The notes under the pieces are model-generated. The model was given only the letters and a program-made list of their open reading frames with translations. It did no database searches and was not told the DNA's origin. From Luteibacter jiangsuensis (GTDB lineage: Bacteria > Pseudomonadota > Gammaproteobacteria > Xanthomonadales > Rhodanobacteraceae), in the NCBI RefSeq assembly GCF_030812295.1, contig NZ_JAUSSK010000002.1:650001-714000 (forward strand): a DNA stretch of 64,000 bases. The letters run 5' to 3'. Shown here one piece after another: positions 49,548 to 59,340 of this stretch. Each line of letters opens with the position of its first letter. The stretch's first letter is position 1. A program made the translations under genes and the position numbers.

Positions 49548-50725
49548 TTTCGCTGCGAACCCCTTCCCTGGCGATGCGCCTGGCCAGGAGAGTCGTTCTG
49601 ACGTCGATGCTGTTGCCTGCACCGGTGGCTTATGCCCGGGAAGCCATCTGCGAGGTGACGACGGGCACGGCCAGGATCGATTACGGCCGGCTCAGCCGCG
49701 CGACCACGGTATCTGCCGAGAGCGGCGAGCTGGCCTTGCCGTTGCGCACGGCAAGGCTGGATGTGAGTTGTTCGCAACCGGAAGACATGACGGTGTTCTT
49801 CCGCGCCATGCCACTGGACGCGCGGGTATTTCGTTTCGTGGACCGGGGCCGGTTTTCGCTCCGGTTGCGCGATGGCCTGCTCGATGGCGAGCGGGTGGAC
49901 CTGGGCCAGTTGGACAGGCCTGGCACCACACCGGCACGAACAGGTGCATCGTTGCCCTGGCTGCCCGAGCAGGGGATTGCGCCGGTGAAGGCGGGACACG
50001 TCGTCACCGGTCGGGTATTCAGTGCCTACATCGACATCGATACGAGGCTCGATGCAGATGCTCTGGTCGTCGGCGACGCGACCCAATGGTTGGTCCAGGG
50101 CCGGGTGGAGGCGGCGGGCGGGGCCACGCGTGACCTTTTCCTGCATGCCGAGGCGATCGCGGGAAGTTGCAGCGTCGAGGTCGTCCGGAACATTTCCTTC
50201 GGCACGCTTCGTTCGACCGATCTCGACACCCAGAGTGCCTTCACCATCATCCATCCGACGCAGCGCGGCGAGCTGCAGGTGCATTGCGATGCGCCCATGC
50301 CGATCGCGTTGCGCGTTCAGCGCGATGAGCGCGCGGGAACAGTAGCCGAGCCGGCAGGTCTTGGCCTGCGGTACACGGAGGACCAGCTGTTCGGGCTCGG
50401 AACACACCGCACGGGTGCGAACATCGGTTCCTACGTGCTGCGCTGGGGCGCGACCGCCATATCTGACCAGGGCGAATTGCTTGCGTCACGGTCCCCCGAC
50501 GGTGGCCGCTCCTGGGCGCCCGCGACCGGCAACCTGTTGGTCAGTCATGCCCCGGCTGAGCGCATGGGCTACGCCAGCCCGCATCGCTCGACGGACGGAC
50601 CCGCCGCGGTGACCACGCTCGACGTGGTGCTCGACGCGGAGATCTACATTGCGCCCGCGCGCGTGCTTCCACGCAGCGAAGAAATCGAGGCGGATGGCGT
50701 CGTGAGCTTCGAAATCATCTATTGA
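49544..50725 (+). CDS. Two-domain fimbrial tip adhesin candidate
   Basis: This is a 393-residue secreted protein with a signal peptide ending near VAYA. Two similar modules are visible. The first runs Cys36...DYGRLSR...Cys76, the second Cys209...SFGTLRS...Cys248. Both match the start of the single-domain subunits at 50750 (DYGRISR) and 51430 (DLGTITR). It ends VSFEIIY, a pilin-like donor-strand acceptor tail. In chaperone-usher systems a two-domain subunit is usually the tip adhesin. Here the first domain seems to be a pilin-like copy, not a known lectin domain. Its start overlaps the usher stop. Confidence 0.7.
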   Translation: MISLRTPSLAMRLARRVVLTSMLLPAPVAYAREAICEVTTGTARIDYGRLSRATTVSAESGELALPLRTARLDVSCSQPEDMTVFFRAMPLDARVFRFVDRGRFSLRLRDGLLDGERVDLGQLDRPGTTPARTGASLPWLPEQGIAPVKAGHVVTGRVFSAYIDIDTRLDADALVVGDATQWLVQGRVEAAGGATRDLFLHAEAIAGSCSVEVVRNISFGTLRSTDLDTQSAFTIIHPTQRGELQVHCDAPMPIALRVQRDERAGTVAEPAGLGLRYTEDQLFGLGTHRTGANIGSYVLRWGATAISDQGELLASRSPDGGRSWAPATGNLLVSHAPAERMGYASPHRSTDGPAAVTTLDVVLDAEIYIAPARVLPRSEEIEADGVVSFEIIY

Positions 50726-50749
50726 AGTCATTCCATAAGGAGTTGTTAA

Positions 50750-51400
50750 GTGAAATATAGTTTGATGGCGACCCTGGCGCTTGCGTCGCTCGCCGCCTCC
50801 TTGCACGCATCCAACGTCGATCTTCAGGTCACCGGCAGCATCACGCCGGGCCAGGCCTGCAACATGACGGTGGGCAAGGGAATGGACTACGGCCGGATCT
50901 CGCGCAACAAGCTCAACGCCGATCCATCGTTGTATACCGACCTCGGCATGCGCAGGGTCAAGATGCACATCGACTGCGCCACGCCTATGCGGTACGCCCT
51001 CGTGTCGACCAACGTATCGCCACGGGATGAAGCCGGTGACGCTTACGACCTCGGGCTTTTCTCGACGGCGAACCCATCGTCCGTGGGCAGTCTGTTCGTG
51101 CGCCTGGATAGTGCGTCGGCTCATATCGAGGGTGGCAGCGCCTACTACACCAGTGCGGATAGCCAGGAACTGGGTGCCGCGGCGTGGGGGCCTTCCACGT
51201 TCAGTAGCATGCCCATCGGCAGGGCCTCCATCGTGATCGGCTTTGTGACGGCCGATGGCAGCTTCGATGCGCCCGGACCCATCGGCCACTTCGATACTTA
51301 CCTGCTCGTGCATCCTTGGATCAAGCCCATGAACGAATTGGCACTTACTGACGACATCACGTTCTCCGGCACCCTCGGATTCGAGATCCGGTACTTCTGA
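50750..51400 (+). CDS. Fimbrial subunit, DUF1120-type
   Basis: This 216-residue secreted protein has a signal peptide (LMATLALASLAASLHA), mature start VDLQVTGSITPGQACNM, the module DYGRISRNKL, a second Cys in MHIDCATP and the end LGFEIRYF. The start is a GTG with AAGGAG at 50737-50742. It closely resembles the next gene, and both carry a long middle region (about 90 residues beyond a classical pilin). It is probably a shaft or minor subunit. Confidence 0.72.
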   Translation: MKYSLMATLALASLAASLHASNVDLQVTGSITPGQACNMTVGKGMDYGRISRNKLNADPSLYTDLGMRRVKMHIDCATPMRYALVSTNVSPRDEAGDAYDLGLFSTANPSSVGSLFVRLDSASAHIEGGSAYYTSADSQELGAAAWGPSTFSSMPIGRASIVIGFVTADGSFDAPGPIGHFDTYLLVHPWIKPMNELALTDDITFSGTLGFEIRYF

Positions 51401-51429
51401 CATCACGTTCCATCATGGAGGAGAAGCGC

Positions 51430-52101
51430 ATGAAACACCTGCCCACCTTGTTCGCATCGGCGTCGCTGCTGCTGACTGCATCGGCCGCGGCGCACGCGGA
51501 AAGTGCGGACCTTCTCGTCGAAGGAAGCATCGTTCCGGGAGCCGCCTGCGACGTTACCATCGGTGGCGGCCCGATCGACCTGGGTACGATCACCCGCGAG
51601 ATGTTGAACCCCGAGCCGTCCAAGCCGACCAGCCTGGACGAGCGGCGCCTGAAGACCCTGGTCGACTGCACCCATCCGGCGCGATTCGCCTTCGTGGTCA
51701 CGGAAGCCAGGGGCGGTGATGCCGCGTTGCCGGAGGTATTCAAGATGTACGACCAGGATGGTGTCTCCAGTCCCGGGAAGTTGTTCCTGTTGTTCGACGC
51801 GCAGTCGACCATGATCGATAGCGCACAAGGCTATCCGACCGGTTCGAATGAAGGCACCACCGACCTTGGCAACGCCACCTGGGGACCGTCGACTCCCTTC
51901 CAGGAGAACCTGCCGATCACCAATGGACGCTACGCGGTCGGTTTCGTGAGAAACGCGGGCAGCACGGATGCGCCGGGTACCATCAAGAACCTGCGTGTCG
52001 ACCTGCTTGTCCGTCCGAAGATCAACCCGGTGAATGACCTCGACTTCTCCGGCGGGATTGCATTCGCGAGCGACATCGGGCTGGAAATAAGGTACTTCTG
52101 A
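51430..52101 (+). CDS. Fimbrial subunit, DUF1120-type (last in operon)
   Basis: This 223-residue secreted protein has a signal peptide ending near AAAHA, mature start ESADLLVEGSIVPGAACDV, the module DLGTITREML, a second Cys in TLVDCTHP and the end IGLEIRYF. The ATG at 51430 has GGAGGAGAAG immediately upstream, so it is preferred over the ATG at 51415. Paralogous to the gene before it. A long hairpin follows. Confidence 0.72.
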   Translation: MKHLPTLFASASLLLTASAAAHAESADLLVEGSIVPGAACDVTIGGGPIDLGTITREMLNPEPSKPTSLDERRLKTLVDCTHPARFAFVVTEARGGDAALPEVFKMYDQDGVSSPGKLFLLFDAQSTMIDSAQGYPTGSNEGTTDLGNATWGPSTPFQENLPITNGRYAVGFVRNAGSTDAPGTIKNLRVDLLVRPKINPVNDLDFSGGIAFASDIGLEIRYF

Positions 52102-52108
52102 AGCGGGA

Positions 52109-52151
52109 CGTGATGCCACGTGCTCCATTGTACGGAGCACGTGGCATCACG
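52109..52151. terminator. 18-bp perfect hairpin between fimbrial operon and ilvN
   Basis: Bases 52109-52126 pair perfectly with 52134-52151 across ATTGTAC. It lies between convergent genes and includes the last codon and stop of ilvN. There is no long T run, but it is the only candidate terminator for both operons. Confidence 0.6.
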
Positions 52152-52629
52152 CCGCGACCAGGGGCCATTCGATCGCCGCGATGCCGCTGCGTGCGTGGTC
52201 TGTAATGCGACCCGCCTGTCGAAGCGTATCCAGGAAGGCATCGATATCCTCCGACCGCCCCGTGTACTCGACCACCGACCTGTCGCCGGTGCGCTGCAGG
52301 AGCCGCGCGCCGAATCGACCAAGGCACGTATCGATGGCCGGGACGTCGCGGGTCTCGACGTGGGCCACCAGCAACTCACGCTCCACATAGCCGTCGCCGG
52401 ACAGTTGCGACACCTCGATCACGTCGACGAGCTTGGCCGATTGCTTGACGATCTGCTCGATCACGGCATCGTCGCCGAAGACGACGAGGGTCAGGCGGGA
52501 AGCATCCATGTCGTGCGTGGCCGCGACAGTCAACGACTCGATGTTGTATCCGCGCGATGCGAACAGTCCCGCGACGCGGGCCAGTGCGCCCGCTTCGTTT
52601 TGCAGCAAGAGGGAAACCAGGTGGCGCAT
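52147..52629 (-). CDS. ilvN: Acetolactate synthase small (regulatory) subunit
   Basis: This 160-residue subunit gives valine feedback and activates the large subunit. It has the ACT domain LLLQNEAGALARVAGLFASRGYNIESLTV and a C-terminal ACT-like part. The length fits the IlvH/IlvN long form. The start lies two bases after the ilvB stop. Last gene of the operon. Confidence 0.93.
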   Translation of the reverse strand: MRHLVSLLLQNEAGALARVAGLFASRGYNIESLTVAATHDMDASRLTLVVFGDDAVIEQIVKQSAKLVDVIEVSQLSGDGYVERELLVAHVETRDVPAIDTCLGRFGARLLQRTGDRSVVEYTGRSEDIDAFLDTLRQAGRITDHARSGIAAIEWPLVAA

Positions 52630-52631
52630 GA

Positions 52632-54500
52632 CTAGAACATTCCTGTCGGTTCGGCGGTGCGCAACGCCGGTGCGCTACCGCGGCTGGTAATCCAGTCGCC
52701 GGTGATCATCTCGGCATAGGTCGCGCCCGGGCCAACCATGGGGTAGACGCCGGCATCCGGGTCGATCACCACTTCCAGGAAGGCGGGGCCATCGAAGGCG
52801 AGGAAGTCGGCGATGGTGGACTCGATCATGGCCGGGTCGTCCAGGCGCCGCGCCCACTCGAAGCCGTCGGCTTCCGCCGCGCGCACAAAGTCTTTCTTGT
52901 GCAGGCTCTTGTCCGACGCGGAGAAGCGGCCCTTGAAGAACAGCTTCTGCCATTGACGCACCATGCCGTCGCCGCTGTTGTTCAGCACCACGACCTTCAC
53001 CGGCAGGTTATAGGTGGTGACGGTTTCCAACTCTCCGATATTCATGCGGATGCTGGCATCGCCGTCGATGTCGATCACGACACGGTCGCGCCGCGCGAAC
53101 TGCGCACCGATGGCGGCGGGCAGGCCGAAACCCATCGTGCCCATGGAGCCGGAAGTGAGCCAATGCCGGGGCTCGCGGAAATCGAAGTACTGCGCCGCCC
53201 ACATCTGGTGCTGGCCAACACCCGTGCTGATGATGGCGCGGCCATCGGTGATGCGGTTGATGGCCTCGATCACCGCACAAGGCTGGATAGTGTCGCTGTC
53301 ACGGCAGAAATTCATGCCATGCCGCGCTTTCAACGCCGCGACGTGCTCGTGCCACGCCGCGTAGTCGGGCCGGAAACCGACGCGCTTGCCGTAGGCCGTC
53401 AGGCGGGGCAGTGAGACCTCCAGCGCCCCCACGTGGTGCCAGTCGACCGCCTTGACCTTGCCGATCTCCGCCGGGTCGATGTCGATCTGCGCGACGGTGC
53501 GCGCACCGGGTGCGAACTTCGAGGGCACGCCGACCACGCGATCGTCGAAGCGCGCACCCAGGGCCAGCACGAAATCGCAATCGTCCATCGCATAGTTCGC
53601 GTAGGCGGCGCCGTGCATGCCAAGCATGTGCAGGGCCAGCGGATCGGTGGTGTCGAAGCCGCCGATGCCCATGAGCGTGGTGACCACCGGCACGCCGAAT
53701 GCATGCGCGAACTCACGCAGGGCCGCGGAGGCGCCCGCTGAAACGATGCCTCCCCCTGCATAGATCAATGGCCGCTCCGCCTTCGCCAGGGCATCGAAGA
53801 ATGCGGCGCACGCCCGGTCGTCGATCGTGGCGGACTCGACCGCGTGCAGGCGCGTGCGATAGCCACGCACGGCCAGTTCCCGGCTGCCATGGAAGACCAG
53901 GGGGGTGTTCTGCACGTCCTTGGGGATGTCGATGACCACGGGACCGGGCCGGCCGCTACGCGCGATGTGGAAGGCCGTGCGCAGGGTGGCTTCGAGGGTG
54001 GAGGCATCGGTCACAAGGAACACATGCTTGGCGCACGAACCCATGATGGTGCTGATGGGTGCTTCCTGGAATGCATCGGTGCCGATGGAACCGGTTGGCA
54101 CCTGACCGCTGATGACGACCACGGGAATGGAATCGGCCATGGAATCGCGCACCGGTGTGACCGCGTTGGTGGCGCCGGGACCGGAGGTGACCAGGGCAAC
54201 GCCGACGCGGCCGGAGGCCCTCGCGTAACCAGCGGCCATGAAGCAGGCGCCCTGTTCGTTCGCGGGCACGATCAGGGGCATGGGCTCGCCGCCATCCTCG
54301 CGCGGATGGGCGCCGTTGTAACGGAATACCGCGTCGTACACGGGAAGGATGGCGCCGCCGGAGTAACCGAAAAGGACGTCGAGACCCTCGTCGGCAAGTA
54401 CCTGCACGACGATGTCCGCGCCGGTCATCGTCTGGCCGGCCAGGGGGTGGGTCGATGGGGGGCGGCGAATGTCGCCGACGGAGTCCAGTTGGGCGTTCAC
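52632..54500 (-). CDS. ilvB: Acetolactate synthase large (catalytic) subunit
   Basis: This is a 622-residue ThDP enzyme that makes acetolactate or acetohydroxybutyrate, the first shared step of Ile/Val synthesis. The catalytic Glu82 is in NEQGACFMAAGYARASG and the ThDP motif runs from IDGDASIRMN to VVLNNSGDGM. The start is taken as the GTG at 54500, with AAAGGA 11 bases upstream, giving about 25 residues before the conserved TMTGADIVVQVLADEG; an ATG at about 54428 is the alternative. It could equally be called ilvG. A REP cluster separates it from ilvC. Confidence 0.94.
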   Translation of the reverse strand: MNAQLDSVGDIRRPPSTHPLAGQTMTGADIVVQVLADEGLDVLFGYSGGAILPVYDAVFRYNGAHPREDGGEPMPLIVPANEQGACFMAAGYARASGRVGVALVTSGPGATNAVTPVRDSMADSIPVVVISGQVPTGSIGTDAFQEAPISTIMGSCAKHVFLVTDASTLEATLRTAFHIARSGRPGPVVIDIPKDVQNTPLVFHGSRELAVRGYRTRLHAVESATIDDRACAAFFDALAKAERPLIYAGGGIVSAGASAALREFAHAFGVPVVTTLMGIGGFDTTDPLALHMLGMHGAAYANYAMDDCDFVLALGARFDDRVVGVPSKFAPGARTVAQIDIDPAEIGKVKAVDWHHVGALEVSLPRLTAYGKRVGFRPDYAAWHEHVAALKARHGMNFCRDSDTIQPCAVIEAINRITDGRAIISTGVGQHQMWAAQYFDFREPRHWLTSGSMGTMGFGLPAAIGAQFARRDRVVIDIDGDASIRMNIGELETVTTYNLPVKVVVLNNSGDGMVRQWQKLFFKGRFSASDKSLHKKDFVRAAEADGFEWARRLDDPAMIESTIADFLAFDGPAFLEVVIDPDAGVYPMVGPGATYAEMITGDWITSRGSAPALRTAEPTGMF

Positions 54501-54592
54501 GGTGTGTCGTTTCCTTTGAAGCGAAGAACCGGTGCTTTCGGGTGTCGATGGAATGACGGTTGGCGGGGCGTTGGTTTTTGGGAGTGGTGGCT

Positions 54593-54713
54593 TGTGGGAG
54601 GGCTCCATTGCTGTGGAGACCGCGGCTCCTGTGGGAGCCGCTTCAGCGGCGATGGGGGCTCGCCTCCAACTGGCCCGCTGCCGCGGGATCGCCGACAAAG
54701 TCGGCTCCCACAA
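54593..54713. repeat. REP cluster between ilvC and ilvB
   Basis: Several palindromic units are packed together: GTGGGAGCCGCTTCAGCGG at about 54631, and the inverse type TCGCCGACAAAGTCGGCTCC at about 54689, plus degenerate copies. The mRNA could fold into stable stems between ilvC and ilvB. Confidence 0.75.
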
Positions 54714-54746
54714 CACCTTCCCACAAGACCTCCAGTCCTGTCGGGT

Positions 54747-55766
54747 TTACTCCGTCTTGGCGGGTTCCACGGCGGGCTTCGGCTGGTTCGCGGCGAGCCA
54801 GGGCATGCGCGCACGCAGCTGCGCGCCGACCTTCTCGATCGGGTGTTCGAGATCGCGCTGCTTGAAGGCCTTGTAGTTCGGCAGGCCGGCCTTGTATTCA
54901 GCCGTCCATTCGCGGGCGAAGGTGCCGTCCTGGATATCCTTGAGCACGGCCTTCATCCGTTCCTTGGTCCCCTCGTCGATCACGCGCGGGCCGCGGGTGT
55001 AGTCGCCGTACTGCGCCGTCTCGGAAACGAACTCGAGCATGCGCGCGATGCCGCCTTCGTAGAAGAGGTCCACGATCAGCTTCAGTTCGTGCATCACCTC
55101 GTAGTAGGCGATCTCGGGACGGTAGCCTGCCTCGACGAGCGTCTCGAAGCCCTTGATCACCAGCTCCGATGCGCCGCCGCAGAGCACGGCCTGCTCGCCG
55201 AACAGGTCGGTTTCGGTCTCTTCCTTGAAGTCCGTCTCGATCAGCATCGCGCGTGCGCCGCCGATGCCCGCCGCATACGACATGGCGCGTTCAGCGGCCT
55301 TGCCGGTCGCATCCTGGTGCACGGCATAGAGGCAGGGGACGCCACGGCCGATCTCGTATTCACGGCGGACAAGCGCACCCGGACCCTTGGGGGCGACGAG
55401 CACGACGTCGATGTCGGCGCGCGGCTGGATCTGGCCGAAGTGCACGTTGAAGCCGTGCGCGAACAGCAGCGTCGCGCCGGGCTTCATGTTCGCCTCGATG
55501 GCGTCCTTGTAGATGCCCGGCTGGGTCATGTCCGGCGTGAGCACGGCGACCAGGTCGGCGCCGCGCACGGCATCGGCCGGCTCGGCCACGGCGAAACCAT
55601 CCACGTAGGCACGGCTCCAGGATGGGCCACCCGGACGCAGGCCGACGACGACGTCGAGGCCGGAGTCTTTCAGGTTGAGCGCGTGCGCGCGGCCCTGGCT
55701 GCCGTAGCCGAGCACGGCGATACGGGCGTTTTGCAGGGGAGCGATGGTGGCTTGGATATCGGTCAC
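54747..55766 (-). CDS. ilvC: Ketol-acid reductoisomerase (class I)
   Basis: This 339-residue NADPH enzyme isomerises and reduces acetolactate. The dinucleotide loop GYGSQG is at 20-25, followed by the knotted helical domain with the metal-binding [11 protein letters not shown]. It is the short class I form. The Shine-Dalgarno AAGGAGA lies just upstream of the ATG. It is flanked by REP elements on both sides, unlike the tightly packed genes upstream in the operon. Confidence 0.96.
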   Translation of the reverse strand: MTDIQATIAPLQNARIAVLGYGSQGRAHALNLKDSGLDVVVGLRPGGPSWSRAYVDGFAVAEPADAVRGADLVAVLTPDMTQPGIYKDAIEANMKPGATLLFAHGFNVHFGQIQPRADIDVVLVAPKGPGALVRREYEIGRGVPCLYAVHQDATGKAAERAMSYAAGIGGARAMLIETDFKEETETDLFGEQAVLCGGASELVIKGFETLVEAGYRPEIAYYEVMHELKLIVDLFYEGGIARMLEFVSETAQYGDYTRGPRVIDEGTKERMKAVLKDIQDGTFAREWTAEYKAGLPNYKAFKQRDLEHPIEKVGAQLRARMPWLAANQPKPAVEPAKTE

Positions 55767-55822
55767 GGGGTGTCTCCTTGGAAAATGCGGATGTCGCGAA
55801 ATAAGGTGGAAGGCGAAGGCCC

Positions 55823-55912
55823 GGTGGAAGCCGACCCTGTCGGCGATCGGGACTGCGGATAATCAAGTTCGTGCGCGGCCTGGAGGCATCGCCGACAGGG
55901 TCGGCTCCCACC
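55823..55912. repeat. REP pair (REPIN) between ilvD and ilvC
   Basis: GGTGGAAGCCGACCCTGTCG faces a nearly perfect inverted copy ending GGGTCGGCTCCCACC, about 40 bp apart, filling most of the ilvD-ilvC gap. It is the cleanest pair of this family in the window. Confidence 0.85.
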
Positions 55913-55925
55913 AGGGCCACCGCGA

Positions 55926-57686
55926 TCAGTTGCCGATCAGTTCCTGCGTCATGTCTTCGTCCTCGATTTCGCGGCGGACGTGGCCGGCCGTCGCGGGCGT
56001 GTCGTCGAAGGCCTGGGTCACGGCGCCCTCCGCCGCCGAGCCGACCAGGCGCGCGTACTTGGCGAGCACGCCCCGGGTCACCTTCGGTGTGGCGGGGCGC
56101 CATGCCGTGCGCCGCGAGGCCAGGTCGGCATCGGTGCGCAGTTCGCGTGTGGCGGCATCGATGAAGATCGCGTCGCCTTCGCGCAACAAGCCGATCGGCC
56201 CACCGCGTGCGGCTTCCGGCGCGACGTGTCCGACCATGAAGCCGTGCGTCGCTCCACTGAAGCGGCCATCGGTGATCAGCGCCACGTCGTTGCCGAGGCC
56301 CCGGCCGACGAGCGCCGCCGTCACCGCCAGCATCTCGCGCATGCCCGGACCGCCGGCGGGGCCTTCGTTGCGGATCACCATCACGTCGCCGGCGCGGATA
56401 CGCCCGGCCTGCACGGCGGCGAAGGCGTCCTCTTCGCTTTCGAAAACGCGTGCGGGGCCGGCGTGGCTGGTGCGTCCGTGACCGGCGAGCTTGAGGATGC
56501 ATCCTTCCGGCGAGAGGTTGCCGTAGAGGATGCTGTAGCCGCCGCGCGGCTTGAACGCGTTGTCGACCGGGCGCACGACTTGCTGGCCCTCGGTGGCCGG
56601 CGGTGCGGCATCCAGTTCTTCGAACAGCGTGCGGCCGGTGACGGTCGGCGTGTCGGCGATCAGGGCGGCCTTGCGCAGCTCGCGCGCGACGATCGCCGTT
56701 CCGCCGGCGGCGGTCAGTTCCACCGCGCTGTAGCGGCCACCGGGCTTCAGGTCGGCGATCACCGGGGTATGCGCGGAGGCCGGCTCGAAGTCCTCGATCG
56801 ACAGCGGCACGCGTGCCTCGTTGGCGATGGCCAGCAGATGCAGCACGGCATTGGTCGAGCCGGCGGTGGCGGCGACCATGCGCGCGGCGTTGTCGAAGGC
56901 GGCGCGGTTCATCACGTCGCGCGGGCGCAGGTTCGCATCGAGGCAGGCCATGGCCAGTTCGCCGCAGCGGAACGCGGCATCGCGCTTGGCGGGGTCCGTG
57001 GCCGGAACGTCGTTGAGGCCCATGGGCGAGAGGCCCAGCGTGGTCAACACCATCGCCATGGTGTTCGCGGTGAACTGGCCGCCGCAGGCACCGGCGCCGG
57101 GACAGGCATGGCGTTCGACATCGTCCAGTTCGGCATCGTCGATCTTGCCCGCGCCATGGGCGCCGACCGCCTCGAACACTTCCTGCACCGTGATCGGGCA
57201 TCCGTTGCGGCTGCCGTGCGCGATGCTGCCGCCATACAGGGCGACGCCGGGAATGTTGAGCCGGGCCAGGGCCATCGCGGCGGCGGGGATGGTCTTGTCG
57301 CAGCCGCACAGTACGACCATCGCGTCCAGGCAATGCCCGTCGACGGCCAGCTCGATCGAGTCGGCGATCAGTTCGCGGCTGACCAGCGACGAACGCATGC
57401 CCGACGTGCCCATGGCGATGCCGTCGGTGACGGCGATGGTATTGAACTCCACCGGCGTACCCCCGGCGGCGCGCACGCCTTCGGCGGCGGCCTCCGCGAG
57501 ATCGCGAAGGTTGAGGTTGCACGGCGAGACGTTGGACCAGCTGTGCACGATGGCGACCATCGGCCGTGCGATGGCGTCGTCGTCGAGGCCGGTGGCACGC
57601 AGCATGGCACGTGCGGGCGCACGGTCCGGACCGGTCTTGATCGCATCGCTGCGCAGCGTGCGGATCGGGATCTTCTTCGAGTTCAT
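55926..57686 (-). CDS. ilvD: Dihydroxy-acid dehydratase
   Basis: This 586-residue Fe-S enzyme makes the 2-oxo acids of Ile and Val synthesis. Cluster cysteines are seen in [20 protein letters not shown] and [16 protein letters not shown]. The length is normal. The ATG overlaps the leuB stop by four bases. Confidence 0.96.
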   Translation of the reverse strand: MNSKKIPIRTLRSDAIKTGPDRAPARAMLRATGLDDDAIARPMVAIVHSWSNVSPCNLNLRDLAEAAAEGVRAAGGTPVEFNTIAVTDGIAMGTSGMRSSLVSRELIADSIELAVDGHCLDAMVVLCGCDKTIPAAAMALARLNIPGVALYGGSIAHGSRNGCPITVQEVFEAVGAHGAGKIDDAELDDVERHACPGAGACGGQFTANTMAMVLTTLGLSPMGLNDVPATDPAKRDAAFRCGELAMACLDANLRPRDVMNRAAFDNAARMVAATAGSTNAVLHLLAIANEARVPLSIEDFEPASAHTPVIADLKPGGRYSAVELTAAGGTAIVARELRKAALIADTPTVTGRTLFEELDAAPPATEGQQVVRPVDNAFKPRGGYSILYGNLSPEGCILKLAGHGRTSHAGPARVFESEEDAFAAVQAGRIRAGDVMVIRNEGPAGGPGMREMLAVTAALVGRGLGNDVALITDGRFSGATHGFMVGHVAPEAARGGPIGLLREGDAIFIDAATRELRTDADLASRRTAWRPATPKVTRGVLAKYARLVGSAAEGAVTQAFDDTPATAGHVRREIEDEDMTQELIGN

Positions 57687-58747
57687 GCGGCCTCCGCTTT
57701 CGCGTTGCAGGCATCGAGGACGGCGCGGGTCACGGCATGCGTGGTGGCATTGCCGCCGAGATCGCGGGTGAGGTTGCCGTGCTCCAGCACGTGGTCGACC
57801 GCGGCCTCGACCACGGCGGCTTCATCGGGCAAACCGAGCGAATGACGCAGCAGCATGGCGGCGGAGAGGATCGTGCCGAGCGGATTGGCGAGCGATTGGC
57901 CGGCGATGTCCGGCGCCGAGCCATGGATCGGTTCGTACACGCCGGCACCCGGCCCGCCGATGGACGCGGAAGGCGACAGGCCCAGCGAACCCGCCAGCAC
58001 CGACGCCTCGTCGGTGAGGATGTCGCCGAACATGTTCTCGGTGACGATCACGTCGTAGTCGGCCGGGCGGGTCAGCAGGTGCATCGCCATGGAATCCACC
58101 AGCTGGTGTTCCAGTTCCACGTCCGGATAGTCCGCGGCGACGCGCGTGGCCACCGAGCGCCACAGGCGCGAGGTCTCCAGCACATTCGCCTTGTCGACGG
58201 AGGTGACCTTCTTCTTGCGCGTGCGTGCCAGCTCGAAGGCATGGCGCACGACGCGTTCGATTTCCTCGACGGTATAACGGCATTCGTCGGTGGCGTCGGT
58301 CTCGCTGCGCGTCTTGGCGCCGAAATAGATGCCGCCGGTGAGTTCACGGATGAAGACCAGATCGACGCCCTTCGTGCGTTCCGGCTTCAGGGGCGACAGT
58401 GCCGCCGTGCGCGGGTGCAGTTTCAGCGGACGCACGTTGGCGAACACGCCCAGCAGCTTGCGCATCGCCAGCAGGCCTTGTTCCGGACGCACGGTGGCGT
58501 TCGGGTCCGACCACTTCGGCCCGCCGACCGCGCCGAGCAGGATGGCGTCGGCGGCGAGCAGCGCTTCGCGCGTCTGCACCGGCAGCGGATCGCCGAAGCG
58601 ATCGATCGCGTCGCCACCGATCGCATGTTCGGCGAACGTGAACTCGTGGCCGAAGCGCTCGGCCACCTGGCGCAATACGGCGACGCCCGCCGATGCGACT
58701 TCCGGGCCGATGCCGTCCCCGGGCAATACGACGATCGAGGCCCTCAT
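57683..58747 (-). CDS. leuB: 3-isopropylmalate dehydrogenase
   Basis: This 354-residue NAD enzyme oxidises 3-isopropylmalate. Marks are [12 protein letters not shown], the substrate-binding Arg stretch [14 protein letters not shown], and [20 protein letters not shown]. Both ends overlap neighbours by four bases (leuD upstream, ilvD downstream). Confidence 0.97.
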   Translation of the reverse strand: MRASIVVLPGDGIGPEVASAGVAVLRQVAERFGHEFTFAEHAIGGDAIDRFGDPLPVQTREALLAADAILLGAVGGPKWSDPNATVRPEQGLLAMRKLLGVFANVRPLKLHPRTAALSPLKPERTKGVDLVFIRELTGGIYFGAKTRSETDATDECRYTVEEIERVVRHAFELARTRKKKVTSVDKANVLETSRLWRSVATRVAADYPDVELEHQLVDSMAMHLLTRPADYDVIVTENMFGDILTDEASVLAGSLGLSPSASIGGPGAGVYEPIHGSAPDIAGQSLANPLGTILSAAMLLRHSLGLPDEAAVVEAAVDHVLEHGNLTRDLGGNATTHAVTRAVLDACNAKAEAA

Positions 58748-59340
58748 GCGGCTTCCTCCATGCGGGATTCGAATGCCGCGATATCGGCGCCCTGCTGAAG
58801 CAGGAAGCCCAGCTGGTCCACGCCGTTCAACAGGCAGTGGCGCGAGAAGGCATCGAGATCGAAGCGGACGCTGCCACCGTCGGGCAGGCGGATCGTGCCC
58901 TCGGCGATGTCGATGCGCAGCTCGACGCCGGGGTTGTCGAGCAGCCAGCGGTGTTCCGCCTCGCTCACGACGATGGCGAGCAGGCCGTTCTTGAGCGAGT
59001 TGCCACGGAAGATGTCCGCGATCTCGCTGGAGATCACCGCCTGGATGCCGTAGTCCAGCAGCGCCCAGGGCGCGTGCTCGCGGGAGGATCCACAGCCGAA
59101 GTTACGGCCGGCGACGAGGATCGCGCATCCACGTGCCCGTGGCTGGTTCAGCGGAAAGGCGGGATCGTCGCTGCCGTCGGCGGCGTAGCGCCAGTCCTCG
59201 AAGCAATGCTTGCCCAGGCCGGTGCGTTCGGTCGTGGTGAGGAAACGCGCCGGAATGATCCGGTCGGTGTCGATGTTCTCGTTGCGCAACACCGCTGTGC
59301 GGGAATGCACGTAGGCGAGCGGGCGGCTGGTCTGGCTCAT
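58744..59340 (-). CDS. leuD: 3-isopropylmalate dehydratase small subunit
   Basis: This 198-residue swivel subunit of isopropylmalate isomerase has [13 protein letters not shown] and [15 protein letters not shown]. It acts as a heterodimer with LeuC. ATGA overlaps leuC and its stop overlaps leuB, so stoichiometric translation is likely. Confidence 0.97.
   Translation of the reverse strand: MSQTSRPLAYVHSRTAVLRNENIDTDRIIPARFLTTTERTGLGKHCFEDWRYAADGSDDPAFPLNQPRARGCAILVAGRNFGCGSSREHAPWALLDYGIQAVISSEIADIFRGNSLKNGLLAIVVSEAEHRWLLDNPGVELRIDIAEGTIRLPDGGSVRFDLDAFSRHCLLNGVDQLGFLLQQGADIAAFESRMEEAA

Noticed and set aside
53844-55862. 672-codon open frame antisense to ilvB/ilvC
   Set aside because: Shadow frame spanning a REP cluster, with no recognisable domain.
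55360-57714. 784-codon open frame across ilvD and into ilvC, same strand, other phase
   Set aside because: Extremely Arg-rich and crosses the REP pair; ilvD and ilvC are intact in their own frames.
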